NCBI RefSeq assembly: GCF_001548115.1
Contig: NZ_AP014821.1
Coordinates: 2,917,262-2,981,261 of the forward strand
Origin: Geminocystis sp. NIES-3709
GTDB taxonomy: Bacteria; Cyanobacteriota; Cyanobacteriia; Cyanobacteriales; Cyanobacteriaceae
Reading direction: 5' to 3'
Length of the DNA: 64,000 nt
A model generated the notes under the pieces. That model was not told where the DNA came from. It saw only the letters and a list, made by a program, of their open reading frames with translations, and made no database searches. Shown here one piece after another: positions 1-8,489 of this stretch (position 1 is its first letter; each line of letters starts with the position of its first letter). Position numbers and translations under genes: made by a program.

Positions 1-46
1 GCATGAGATTCGATCGTTGATAGTGATTAACCAAAGGCTAAAATCT

Positions 47-940
47 TTAAAATTCAACAACTTGATACACGGTACTTCCATTTTGATAAAAAGTTTGATA
101 ATAAATTCCACCACAATCATAATATTGAACATTATTTTCTTGAAAAACTGTACAGCCATCGGGTAAATAACTAACCACAACTCCCACAGGAGGAGAAATA
201 ACCGTATAAGAATCATTAACAGGCTCTAAGTAAACTCCATCGGAATAGATATAAGAAGTTGATCCTACATAAACAGTATCGTAATAAGGAGGAAGTGAAT
301 TAACTGTTGCACCCAGTATTACCCCTGTGGTAAATCCTACCGCCGCAGTCCAAGCACCCCATCCCGTTGGTGCGTAATAACCTCTACCATACCAACCGCC
401 ACCATACCAATTATCATTAACGAAGTCTTGACGATTATTTTGACGATTATTTATATTTTCATTACGGTTATTTTGACGATCTCCTCTGTTATCTTGACGA
501 TCGTTTTGAATTTGATTACGATTATCTTGACGATTACTTTGATTGTTGCTTCGGTTATCTTGACGATTACCTTGATTTTGAGTACGGTTAGCTTGACGAT
601 CGCCTTGATTTTGACTGCGGTTGGTTTGATTTTGACTACGGTTAGCCTGACGATCGCCTTGATTTTGACTGCGGTTAACTTGACGACTTTGAGAAGAATT
701 ACTAAAATTACCTCTATTTTGTACACTTGTACGACTATTGACTCTGGGAGAAGCACCCCCTCCTCTTGAACCACTTCTTGAACCGCTCGATCGATTTACA
801 CTACCACTTCTTGAACCACTGACTCTTGAACCACCACCGCCTCCTCTTCTTCCTGCATAGACAGCATCGGAGAAAATAGTTACAGTTATCAAGACAATGG
901 TGAAAATAAAAATAAAAGATTTTTTTGTCAAATTTTTCAT
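47..940 (-). CDS. Secreted Arg/Asn/Gln-repeat protein with DUF6515-like C-terminus
   Basis: A 297-residue protein with a clear signal peptide (residues 1-29, lysines then a hydrophobic core, cleavage expected after VYA). Residues 30-80 are Gly/Ser/Arg rich. Residues about 85-175 are a degenerate tandem repeat built on NRSQNQ and DRQANR units, strongly basic and very likely disordered. A hydrophobic stretch (TAAVGFTTGVILGATV, about 198-213) precedes a Tyr-rich C-terminal domain (YVGSTSYIYSDGVYLEP) of the kind annotated DUF6515. It should be exported to the periplasm or cell surface. Its role is unknown; binding to a polyanion through the basic repeat is only a guess. The start is the only Met before the signal peptide. 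Confidence 0.75.
   Translation of the reverse strand: MKNLTKKSFIFIFTIVLITVTIFSDAVYAGRRGGGGGSRVSGSRSGSVNRSSGSRSGSRGGGASPRVNSRTSVQNRGNFSNSSQSRQVNRSQNQGDRQANRSQNQTNRSQNQGDRQANRTQNQGNRQDNRSNNQSNRQDNRNQIQNDRQDNRGDRQNNRNENINNRQNNRQDFVNDNWYGGGWYGRGYYAPTGWGAWTAAVGFTTGVILGATVNSLPPYYDTVYVGSTSYIYSDGVYLEPVNDSYTVISPPVGVVVSYLPDGCTVFQENNVQYYDCGGIYYQTFYQNGSTVYQVVEF
424..700. repeat. Degenerate coding minisatellite
   Basis: Imperfect tandem repeats of about 15-30 bp inside the secreted protein gene. They are built around 'cttgacgat' and 'ttgattttgactgcggtt' blocks, which encode the Asn/Arg/Gln units. Copy number is likely to vary between strains (inference). Confidence 0.7.
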
Positions 941-1037
941 AAAATAAACTCCTTTTCTAACTAAGGATTAATTACAATGTAAATAATGTTTTTTCTATCT
1001 ATCTCTTTTGTAATTTTTATATTTTTTTATATATAAA

Positions 1038-1799
1038 TTATTCACTAGGAGGTAACATTTCAATTTGCGTAGTATCTTTATTTGGAGTAAATTTAAAAGT
1101 CTCATTAGTAATAGAAGGTTCAAAATTCCAATTAGAGAATAACACTGTATATTGAGGAGAATTAGGCAAGTTTTTATAGGTAATTATGGCTTTTAAAATT
1201 AAAGGTGGATCATCCTGACTAACCCATAATTGCCCGTCCCAATCATCAGTTACGATAAGTAAATGATCAGTTTCTTTTCGATTTACTAAATTACTACCAA
1301 TAAATAAGGGTTTTTCTGTTGCCTTAAGAAGAACACTACAAGGATTATTAATAAATAAATTTGACATAGGGACTGTAAAACCGTATTGTTCCTCAATATC
1401 ATTAACTAATTCATCAAGAGTGGAAGGAGCATTTTGAGTAGAAAATACGTTAAAATCTGGAGAAAATAAGGTAAAAGTTTTACCATCATAATAAAAATTT
1501 CTGTTGCCTTGATCTCCAATATAATTACTTTGCAAAAAACTTGGTTTTTTAACTACAACGCTTTGATAGCCACTATATTGAACTTTTGAACCTGAATTTA
1601 AGAGATTGTCATAGGTAATATCCATTTCCACCCCAAAAGATTCTTTACTTTTGAGAAAATCACAAACTTGATTTAATAATTCTTCGCTGGTTATTAATGA
1701 TTGAGAATTATCATCATTTTGAGCTTGTATTTTTTCTGTCAATATAAAAGTAGTGGTAATGGTAATTATTAACGCAAAAAAGATGCGAAAACGAATCAT
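1038..1799 (-). CDS. DUF2092-family exported protein
   Basis: A 253-residue protein with an N-terminal signal peptide (residues 1-26, ending KIQAQ). The body matches the DUF2092 pattern: an early 'LLNQVCDFLKSKESFGVEM' segment, a 'FYYDGKTFTLFSPDFNVF' segment, and 'DDWDGQLWVSQDDPPLILK' followed by a C-terminal 'FKFTPNKDTTQIE'. DUF2092 proteins are predicted periplasmic beta-rich proteins related to the LolA/LolB fold; biochemical function is not established. It lies on the same strand as the secreted repeat protein, which starts 97 bp downstream, so the two may be co-transcribed. Confidence 0.75.
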   Translation of the reverse strand: MIRFRIFFALIITITTTFILTEKIQAQNDDNSQSLITSEELLNQVCDFLKSKESFGVEMDITYDNLLNSGSKVQYSGYQSVVVKKPSFLQSNYIGDQGNRNFYYDGKTFTLFSPDFNVFSTQNAPSTLDELVNDIEEQYGFTVPMSNLFINNPCSVLLKATEKPLFIGSNLVNRKETDHLLIVTDDWDGQLWVSQDDPPLILKAIITYKNLPNSPQYTVLFSNWNFEPSITNETFKFTPNKDTTQIEMLPPSE

Positions 1800-1899
1800 A
1801 AATAATAAATATAGTTAATGTGATTACTAATTCTATTATTAACCTCGATCGATGATTTTGATACTAAATTCTTTAGGAAATTTATTGAAACTTATTTAT

Positions 1900-2334
1900 T
1901 TACAAACATTGCAATTGTTGTTTTAAAAATAATTTGCCTGAATTAGTTCCATAAAAAAGTAAATCAGTCAATACTTTTAAAGGAATAATATTTTTTTCTT
2001 CTGAGGTAATTTCTATACTTAAAACTGGATCAGATTCTGCTAAAAAAAGAAATTTATCTAAATAATCTTTTACCGTACCATAATAATAATTAACATTTTC
2101 AGAGTTATCAATTTGTTCTAGTAAAGAACAAGCTCTTCTGATTAATTCATCATTTTTTTGTAATAATTCTACTAAGTACTCAATTAATATATCTAATTCT
2201 GATTTACTTTTAGGAATAACTTTGGAATCTAAATTAATACCTAATGCTAAAATTCCTAAATAAATTAGTTTTATTTTATGAGGAGTATTGTTAACTTTTT
2301 CTACATCAATTAAGTTTTCTTGTTCTTCATTCAT
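1900..2334 (-). CDS. Conserved cyanobacterial hypothetical protein, possibly DUF3038-like
   Basis: A 144-residue acidic, mostly helical protein without signal peptide or membrane segment. The start is set at MNEEQENLID. The open frame runs 28 codons further upstream, but that stretch would overlap birA and looks like a shadow. The segment IKLIYLGILALGINLD and the C-terminal LKVLTDLLFYGTNSGKLFL vaguely recall cyanobacterial DUF3038 proteins, but I cannot confirm this. Its start codon lies only 19 bp from the divergent birA start. Confidence 0.55.
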   Translation of the reverse strand: MNEEQENLIDVEKVNNTPHKIKLIYLGILALGINLDSKVIPKSKSELDILIEYLVELLQKNDELIRRACSLLEQIDNSENVNYYYGTVKDYLDKFLFLAESDPVLSIEITSEEKNIIPLKVLTDLLFYGTNSGKLFLKQQLQCL

Positions 2335-2353
2335 AGGAAATATAAATAATAAT

Positions 2354-3187
2354 ATGGAGCAAATAACTTTCAATTTACCCAATAACTTTTCTTCTTTAAT
2401 TGTAAAGCAAAATACCATTACTGGTTATGTTTATGACACTTTAACTTCTACCAATACCCAAGCATGGCAATTACTTTCAGAAAATATCTCCCCTCCTTTT
2501 GTGGTAATCGCTAAACAACAAACCGCAGGAAAAGGACAACGAGGTAATATTTGGCGATCGAGTTTAGGGGGATTATACTTGAGCATGGTATTAGATTTAA
2601 ACTTGTCGATCGAATACATCAATCACTTAACGCTTTGGAGTATTTCTGGCATCGTAAGTGCATTAAATCAATGGGATATTCCTGTCAAAATAAAATGGTT
2701 AAACGACTTAATTTTACAAGATAAAAAATTGGGGGGAATTTTATGTGAAACTAAAACAGAAAAAAAGAATATTAAGACTATTGTAATTGGTGTAGGAATT
2801 AACTATGAAAATTCTTATCCGTGTAATGGTATTAGCCTAAATGTTTTTCTTACAAGAGAAAAAAAAAGTAGCATAAAATCATTACATCAATTAGAAGAAA
2901 TTGTTACTTTTGGGATTTTAAATGGTTATGAAAAATATCTAAAATTGGGAATTAATGATATTGTTGATAATTATAATAAGTCTCTTTATAATCTTAATGA
3001 AAAAGTATTTTTAGAAAAATTTAAAGGAGAAATTTTAGGAATTAATAATCAAGGTAATTTACAAATAAAATTATCTTCTTCCGGTGCTAGTAGTAAAATA
3101 AATTTATCTCCTCAAAATTATCGTATTTCCTATCATAAATCTCCTGAACAATTTTATATAGTAACCTTAAGTGAAATAAAAGTTTAA
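2354..3187 (+). CDS. birA: Biotin--[acetyl-CoA-carboxylase] ligase
   Basis: Attaches biotin, via biotinyl-5'-AMP, to the carboxyl-carrier subunit of acetyl-CoA carboxylase in the cytoplasm. The protein has about 277 residues from MEQITFNLP. It shows the adenylate-binding loop GKGQRGNIWRSS, the core strand GGLYLSMVL, the KIKWLNDLI segment with the conserved Lys, and LGGILCET and VIGVGINYE. There is no N-terminal DNA-binding wing, so it is the monofunctional type usual in cyanobacteria. A longer open frame begins at 2288 but overlaps the divergent gene, so the ATG at 2354 is preferred. Confidence 0.9.
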   Translation: MEQITFNLPNNFSSLIVKQNTITGYVYDTLTSTNTQAWQLLSENISPPFVVIAKQQTAGKGQRGNIWRSSLGGLYLSMVLDLNLSIEYINHLTLWSISGIVSALNQWDIPVKIKWLNDLILQDKKLGGILCETKTEKKNIKTIVIGVGINYENSYPCNGISLNVFLTREKKSSIKSLHQLEEIVTFGILNGYEKYLKLGINDIVDNYNKSLYNLNEKVFLEKFKGEILGINNQGNLQIKLSSSGASSKINLSPQNYRISYHKSPEQFYIVTLSEIKV

Positions 3188-3232
3188 AATTATCTCAAGT
3201 ATTTAATATTCTCAGTCTATTGTATCTAAATT

Positions 3233-3937
3233 CTAATCGCCTTTAACAGGTCTAAAAGGATTTAAAAAATTCAGTAAAGGATATAAATTGCGAGACTGTA
3301 ACCATAATTTACCATTCCCACTAAAACGACAAACTAAGCCCTCACCGCCCAAAATTCCAGTGCGCAAACTACGAAAAGATAAACCCCCCATCATCTCAAC
3401 ATTATAGTTAAGAGTATCTTCAAAAGCAACGATATAACCAGTATCTACCACATAACTATCTCTCACATCTACTTCAATAATAGCACCATAGGAACTAAAC
3501 CAAATATCACCAACACCAGTAGCTTTTAATAAAAATAAAGATTCTCCACTAAAAAACCCTTTAAAACCTTGAAATTTTGTGTCAATTTCTACTGTTGGAT
3601 TACAAGCAACAAAGCCCGATGATTGAATCATTAAGCTACAATTTCCATCCAAATAATAATTTCTTACATCACCCGGTACTCCGGGAGAAAGGTATAATTC
3701 TCCGGGATATTTTTTTGCAGTAAATTCACTCAAAAACAAAGATTCACCGCCAAACATTCTCGTAACACTTTTACCCAATCCTCCTCGCATTTTCGACTTC
3801 ATTTCAATACAAGAATCCATTGCGGCCATTGCCCCAGCCTCAACAAAAACAGTTTGATTTGTCTGTAATTCTAAAATCAAAAAAGCATAAGATGGATTAT
3901 GTTCTATACGATATTTTATAGATGATTGATTAGACAT
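3233..3937 (-). CDS. AIM24 family protein (paralogue C)
   Basis: A 234-residue member of the AIM24/TIGR00266 family, a beta-helical tryptophan-attenuator-like (TRAP-like) fold of unknown cellular role in bacteria. Family landmarks are visible: VFVEAGAMAAMDSC, the GGESLFLSEF block, FKGFFSGESLFLLKATGVG, the VDTGYIVAFE strand, and the C-terminal GGEGLVCRFSGNGKLWLQ. The start at MSNQSSIKY is an ATG, whereas the longer frame uses a TTG. It is the third of three tandem paralogues on this strand, 182 bp after the second. Confidence 0.85.
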   Translation of the reverse strand: MSNQSSIKYRIEHNPSYAFLILELQTNQTVFVEAGAMAAMDSCIEMKSKMRGGLGKSVTRMFGGESLFLSEFTAKKYPGELYLSPGVPGDVRNYYLDGNCSLMIQSSGFVACNPTVEIDTKFQGFKGFFSGESLFLLKATGVGDIWFSSYGAIIEVDVRDSYVVDTGYIVAFEDTLNYNVEMMGGLSFRSLRTGILGGEGLVCRFSGNGKLWLQSRNLYPLLNFLNPFRPVKGD

Positions 3938-4119
3938 AATTTTGATAATTAATAACAAATGAATAATTAATAAATTTTTTCTAATTTTATGACATTATAT
4001 TTCTAAAATAAAACCTATTTAATCTCCATTTTAATGTTTGTAAAAAATTAATAAAACTTTTTTTTTAATTTCTTATTATTTATTTCATTAAAATACTTTT
4101 TCACTAAATTATACACTTA

Positions 4120-4797
4120 CTAACGAGGTGGTAATTGTGAACCCACTACACGACCAAAACCACCTTGGTTATGGGTTTGACAATAGACTTTTCCTTTTCC
4201 AAAGAAACGACAGACTAAACCTTCACCCCCTAAAAATGAACCTAGCCAATTACTTCCCACTTTAGTAACTTTAAAGTCTAAGGTTTTTTCAAAAGCCACA
4301 ATATGTCCTGTGTCAACAATATATTCTCCATCTACATCAATGTCATAAATACCGCCGAAAGAACTTAAAACCACTGGGCCATAACCTGTAATACTAAGCC
4401 AAAAAATGGATTCTCCTGAAAAAAAAGATTTTAATCCTTGAAATCCTAAATCTAAATCCACTCCAGAAGAGGAGGCTAAATAAGAACCAGATTGCACTAT
4501 TAATTCATTACCTTTCATTTCATAAATGATCGAATCTCCCATGAGACGAGGGGCAAGAAAAATCTCACCGTTAGGTTGATAGCAACGAAATACACTTAAA
4601 AATAAAGATTCTCCTGCCATCATCCTTTTTAAACCGCCCATAATACCCCCTCCTTTTCCTTGTCTGAGGGTAGTGCTAACATTAATAAAATCACTCATAG
4701 CAATCATAGCACCAGCTTCCGCCATTAATTCTTCCTGGGCGGCCATGGTAACTTTGACAATCGAACTATCAGGTCGTTGTAAAATTTCAATATCCAT
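4120..4797 (-). CDS. AIM24 family protein (paralogue B)
   Basis: A 225-residue AIM24/TIGR00266 protein. It shows LMAEAGAMIAMSDF, MAGESLFLSVF, FFSGESIFWLSITGYG, VDTGHIVAFEKTL and GGEGLVCRFFGKGKVYCQ, each matching the corresponding block of its two neighbours. It begins 4 bp after the stop of paralogue A, so the pair is almost certainly one operon with translational coupling. No signal peptide or membrane helix is present. Function is not assigned for the family in bacteria. Confidence 0.85.
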   Translation of the reverse strand: MDIEILQRPDSSIVKVTMAAQEELMAEAGAMIAMSDFINVSTTLRQGKGGGIMGGLKRMMAGESLFLSVFRCYQPNGEIFLAPRLMGDSIIYEMKGNELIVQSGSYLASSSGVDLDLGFQGLKSFFSGESIFWLSITGYGPVVLSSFGGIYDIDVDGEYIVDTGHIVAFEKTLDFKVTKVGSNWLGSFLGGEGLVCRFFGKGKVYCQTHNQGGFGRVVGSQLPPR

Positions 4798-4801
4798 AAA
4801 T

Positions 4802-5464
4802 TTAACGTACTTTAGGACGTAAAAAGCCGACTAAACCACTAACACTACGAGATTGAAGATAAATAGTACCTCTACCCTTTAATTTATTAACAAAACCTTC
4901 CCCAGAAGTGAGAGAGGCTAGGATATTCCCAGATAAGGCAATATTCATTTGAATACTAGAATCGTAGGCCACAAGATGACTATTATCAACAATAAATTCT
5001 CCGCTAATTTCTTTTTTGGTAATCCCCCCATAACTACCAAACAAAACTCGTCCTTTACCACTAAATTGTAATTTGAATAGACCTTCTCCGGCAAACCAAC
5101 TGGCAAAACCTGCCCATCTCACTCCCATTTTTGCACCTCCTGCATGGGCAATATAAGCGCCCGGTTGTAGGCAAACGGTTTTTCCTTCGAGTTTTAGGAC
5201 TTCAATGTCTCCAATGACAGACTGACTTAAAACGACATTTAAAGGTTGACGGGTTTTATTGTGAAAAACATTGACAAACAAAGATTCTCCGCCAAAAAAT
5301 TTCCGCATTAGGGCTGGAATTAACCCTCCTGAAAATTGTGTACTCATGAAAACATCTGCATCCATACTTACCATTGCCCCTGCTTCAGCTATAATTCTCT
5401 CACCTGGTTCTAAAGTTACAAAAATAGTCGCAAAAGCGGGACGATATTCAATTTTATATTTCAT
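4802..5464 (-). CDS. AIM24 family protein (paralogue A, first of three)
   Basis: A 220-residue AIM24/TIGR00266 protein, the promoter-proximal member of the tandem trio. Visible blocks are IIAEAGAMVSMDADVFM, GGESLFVNVFHN, WFAGEGLFKLQFSGKGRV, VDNSHLVAYDSSI and TSGEGFVNKLKGRGTIYLQ. It lacks the VDTGHIVAFE form seen in B and C, so it is the most divergent. Paralogues in the same bacterial genome often form such clusters; whether they assemble into a hetero-oligomer is unknown. Confidence 0.85.
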   Translation of the reverse strand: MKYKIEYRPAFATIFVTLEPGERIIAEAGAMVSMDADVFMSTQFSGGLIPALMRKFFGGESLFVNVFHNKTRQPLNVVLSQSVIGDIEVLKLEGKTVCLQPGAYIAHAGGAKMGVRWAGFASWFAGEGLFKLQFSGKGRVLFGSYGGITKKEISGEFIVDNSHLVAYDSSIQMNIALSGNILASLTSGEGFVNKLKGRGTIYLQSRSVSGLVGFLRPKVR

Positions 5465-5600
5465 GATTTAAGATTTAGTAATCCTGTCATATTCATAATA
5501 TTAATGGATAAAGCTCGATCGAGATATAAAAAAATCATTAAGTTCTCATCTTATTGTAATAACGGAATAACGTTGTGTAATTTTAACGATCTTAAATATT

Positions 5601-6755
5601 AGACATCTCCAAAAATTTATAACCTTTTGACTATAGACTTTTGAAACCTATATTGAGAAGATGGGTGCATCGACTAAAAGTCTTATTATTCTGTAGAAAA
5701 ATCAAGAAAAAGCAATTTTGAGGAAAAAATATGAGTTAAAATAACATCAATCACTGCTCCTGTTTTCATATTTTTACAATGTTTAATTATCAAACTTCTT
5801 ATTCTTAATCTTACCAATCCACATACGGTATTAAATACTGATTCATATTTTTCTTTTTTAAGCCTAAATCTTTCTTCCATTACCTTAAATATTTTGATAA
5901 TTCTAATTATATGTTCTACAAAAATTCTTTCGGAGGATATTTCTTTATTTTTTTCTTTTTCTTCTTGAGTTAACTCTCCATTTTTAGGCTTCTTTTTCGG
6001 TGTTTTTATTTGCGGTTCACTTACATATGCTTTGTCCCCACTAAATCTTTGTTTTTCATCAAACTTATCAGCATTTTCTCGACCAATAGTTATGTCAGCT
6101 TTTGGCCCAGGTTCACCAGCAACTACATCGACAATATCTTCAGCTTTTGGTAAACAAATTATCTGGCTTTTAAAAGTATGCATTTTTTTCTTTCCAGAGT
6201 AATGCTTTTTTTGCTTTTCATACTCTAAACTTCTTTCTATTTCTTGTTCTTGGGTATCTACAATTAATTCATAATTAGTTAATATTTGCTGAATTTCTTC
6301 CAGATTTTCTTCGGACTTTTTTACTTGTTCTAAAAGAGAAGATGGTAATGCAGATTCCAAGAATTTTTGCCATTTATGAAAAATATTATGAGCGGTACTT
6401 TCACTAATTTGAAACATTAGTGCCAATAATTGGAAATTAAGATGATGGCGAAGATAAATTAAAGTCAAAATAATTTGCTCTTCTTTACTAATTTTATCAT
6501 CTCTACCACCGCCAGATTTATTGATTCTAATTTTCTTTTTTTCTTTTCCTTTATTTTCATTATCTTCCAGAAATTTCAGGTAATCAACTAATTGCTGTAA
6601 TTGTTCGTAACTGATGCCTAATAATCTTTTAGTTTCTTTAGGATGATTTTGAATATAAATCCAAGTATAGTTATTCATTATTACCGATCTCTACCTATCT
6701 AAAAATTAAGAAAATTATACCAATTTTTGATTATTATTATATTTTGGAGATGTCT
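5601..6755 (-). mobile_element. IS5-family insertion sequence, complete
   Basis: Bounded by perfect 14-bp terminal inverted repeats: agacatctccaaaa at 5601-5614 and its complement at 6742-6755. A 3-bp direct repeat att lies at 5598-5600 and 6756-6758, as expected for the IS5 subgroups that duplicate 3 bp. The element is 1155 bp with one intact transposase gene on the minus strand. It sits between the AIM24 operon and an older transposase remnant. Confidence 0.85.
5686..6678 (-). CDS. IS5-family transposase (HTH plus DDE_Tnp_4)
   Basis: A 330-residue transposase. Residues about 60-120 form the helix-turn-helix region (KEEQIILTLIYLRHHLNFQLL, then FQISESTAHNIFHKW). The DDE nuclease follows with LIVDTQEQEIERS (first Asp), KKHYSGKKKMHTFKSQI, FSGDKAYVSEP (second Asp) and ERIFVEHIIRIIKIFK (Glu). 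The gene has no internal stop, so the element may still be active. The subgroup is inferred from the domain arrangement and the 3-bp duplication. Confidence 0.85.
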   Translation of the reverse strand: MNNYTWIYIQNHPKETKRLLGISYEQLQQLVDYLKFLEDNENKGKEKKKIRINKSGGGRDDKISKEEQIILTLIYLRHHLNFQLLALMFQISESTAHNIFHKWQKFLESALPSSLLEQVKKSEENLEEIQQILTNYELIVDTQEQEIERSLEYEKQKKHYSGKKKMHTFKSQIICLPKAEDIVDVVAGEPGPKADITIGRENADKFDEKQRFSGDKAYVSEPQIKTPKKKPKNGELTQEEKEKNKEISSERIFVEHIIRIIKIFKVMEERFRLKKEKYESVFNTVCGLVRLRIRSLIIKHCKNMKTGAVIDVILTHIFSSKLLFLDFSTE

Positions 6756-6880
6756 ATTGTAAAATAATAAAATAGTTGGTAAACAAAAAATGCTAAGTTA
6801 GGACTTACGCATTGACAAAAAAGGAAAAATATGTTCATCTAATTTTAATCTGATTAGAAACCAAGTAATTTTTTAATAAA

Positions 6881-7346
6881 TTATGCAGGTAAATGATTCA
6901 TAATAAAAAAACGAATTATTTCATTAAACATATTTCTTTTCAGGTCATACCAATTTATTATTTCTGAATTAAATCGTGCTAATTCTAATTGGATAAAACT
7001 GACAATTGAACTAAATATATGGGTTTTGATTCCCTCGGTTTTCCTAACTTGAAATCTTTCAATATTGCATAGTTGTTTTAAGGCTCTATGATATTGTTCT
7101 ATTCCCCAATATTTGTCATGAATTGAGTTAAAAGTTTCCGTATTTATTTCATTTAATTCCTCAGAATTTGATAACCATATAGCATAATAACGATATTCGT
7201 TTTTGAACATCTTTTTAAATACTTTAACTATGCCAAATTCTTTTAAATAAACTAATAAACCTTCTTCAGGAATTTCTAAGTCTTTTACCCTGACAAATTT
7301 TTTATTTTTCTGGGAAACTTGACGATTAGAACTGATATAGTGTATC
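6881..7346 (-). pseudogene. C-terminal fragment of a DDE transposase, split by an IS903-like element
   Basis: The minus-strand frame encodes a transposase C-terminus: YWGIEQYHRALKQLCNIERF with the catalytic-type Glu, then QVRKTEGIKTHIFSSIVSF. The frame runs into the IS903-like insertion at 7347; removing it joins 7346 to 8432 in an open frame that soon loses recognisable transposase sequence. The N-terminal half is therefore missing as well. The element's outer end is probably the taggacttacgcattgac motif near 6799-6816, typical of cyanobacterial IS termini. The exact family is not certain (IS4-like superfamily). Confidence 0.7.
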
Positions 7347-8422
7347 GGCTTTGTTGCATGAATGATAGATTCAACTCCTTTTGCGTATAAAATAATAACA
7401 TCTCCTATGGTCTCAAGATAAAAACATTGACTATGAAACAAAAATATCATCTGAGAAATTGGTCGGAATATGATCAAGGCTTAAAACAAAGAGGTAGTCT
7501 CACATTTTGGATTTCTGAGGAGGCACTATCTCATTGGTTAGTAACAGAAAAATCTGGAAGAAAAGGGGCTAGTTATTACTTTTCCTCTCAGGCAATACTC
7601 ACTTTTCTCATGATTAAATCTTTGTTTCAATTACCTGGCAGACAAACCGAGGGTTTTCTTGAATCACTTTTTTCCTTGATGGGAATTGATTTACCTGTAC
7701 CAGATCATAGTACCGTTTCTCGTCGAACAAAAAAACTAGATGTAGCTTTGCCCCTAGAGAAAACCGCCGGTTCACGTCATGTGGTCATTGATTCGACGGG
7801 AGTGAAAGTTTATGGGGAGGGGGAATGGAAAACTAGACAGCATGGTGTAAGTAAAAGAAGAACATGGCGAAAATTACATTTAGCAGTAGATGAAAAAACA
7901 GGAGAAATTCTAGTAGCGGAGGTAACGACAAATGATTGTCATGACAGTGATGTGCTGGAGAGTTTATTAGAAATCATCGAGGGAGAAATAGAGCAAGTAT
8001 CCACCGATAGTGCTTACGACAAAAGAAAATGTTATCAAGCAATAGAAGAAAGAGGGGCAAAAGCAATAATACCACCACAAAAAAATGCTCAAAAATGGTC
8101 AGATATGGATGGGGACAGAAATAAAAATATTGAAAGAATAGAAGAAATAGGAAGAAAAGAATGGAAAGAAGAAAGTGGCTATCATCGACGTTCTATTTCG
8201 GAAACAACAATGTTTAGGTTAAAAACAATATTTGGAGGCAAAGTAAGTAGTCGAGATTTTGACAATCAGGCAGTAGAGTTATTTGTTCAATGTCTGTTGT
8301 TAAATAGAATGATAAAAATTGCTAAACCAGATAGCTATATAGTTAATAACGGATAAATATAAGGTTTGTGGTCGCACCTGTTGAAACAAAATTCACTATT
8401 TATTAATTCATGCAACAAAGCC
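7347..8422 (+). mobile_element. IS5-family, IS903-group insertion sequence, complete
   Basis: Ends are perfect 17-bp inverted repeats: ggctttgttgcatgaat at 7347-7363 and its complement at 8406-8422. A perfect 9-bp target duplication, tagtgtatc, lies at 7338-7346 and 8423-8431, which is diagnostic of the IS903 group. The 1076-bp element interrupts an older transposase gene fragment on the opposite strand. The intact duplication and ends suggest a recent insertion. Confidence 0.93.
7433..8356 (+). CDS. IS903-group transposase
   Basis: A 307-residue DDE transposase starting at MKQKYHLRNW; an upstream TTG at 7427 is less likely. It shows VVIDSTGVKVYGEGEW with the first catalytic Asp, WRKLHLAVDEKTGEI, VSTDSAYDKRKCY with the second Asp, and YHRRSISETTMFRLKTIFG with the Glu. 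The frame is uninterrupted and the element ends are perfect, so the copy looks competent. Confidence 0.9.
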   Translation: MKQKYHLRNWSEYDQGLKQRGSLTFWISEEALSHWLVTEKSGRKGASYYFSSQAILTFLMIKSLFQLPGRQTEGFLESLFSLMGIDLPVPDHSTVSRRTKKLDVALPLEKTAGSRHVVIDSTGVKVYGEGEWKTRQHGVSKRRTWRKLHLAVDEKTGEILVAEVTTNDCHDSDVLESLLEIIEGEIEQVSTDSAYDKRKCYQAIEERGAKAIIPPQKNAQKWSDMDGDRNKNIERIEEIGRKEWKEESGYHRRSISETTMFRLKTIFGGKVSSRDFDNQAVELFVQCLLLNRMIKIAKPDSYIVNNG

Positions 8423-8431
8423 TAGTGTATC

Positions 8432-8451
8432 TGCAAAAATGGGATGCTCCC
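8432..8451 (+). repeat. Short dispersed repeat, copy 1 of 3
   Basis: The 20-mer tgcaaaaatgggatgctccc occurs here, nearly identically at 18841-18859, and inverted at 29871-29890. Its core ggga-tgc-tccc is a small palindrome. Similarity to the second copy continues about 30 bp further (shared ttaacgagg). All three copies border IS or CRISPR debris, so it may be a transposon end; the family is unknown to me. Confidence 0.6.
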
Positions 8452-8489
8452 AAAAATTTTCACAGAAATTAACGAGGAATTTAAGGTTT

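Noticed and set aside
428-774. Two long open frames (about 110 codons) antisense to, and in another frame of, the secreted repeat protein.
   Set aside because: They are shadows of the minisatellite: low-complexity Ile/Leu/Thr or Lys/Val repeats that only mirror the repeat codons.
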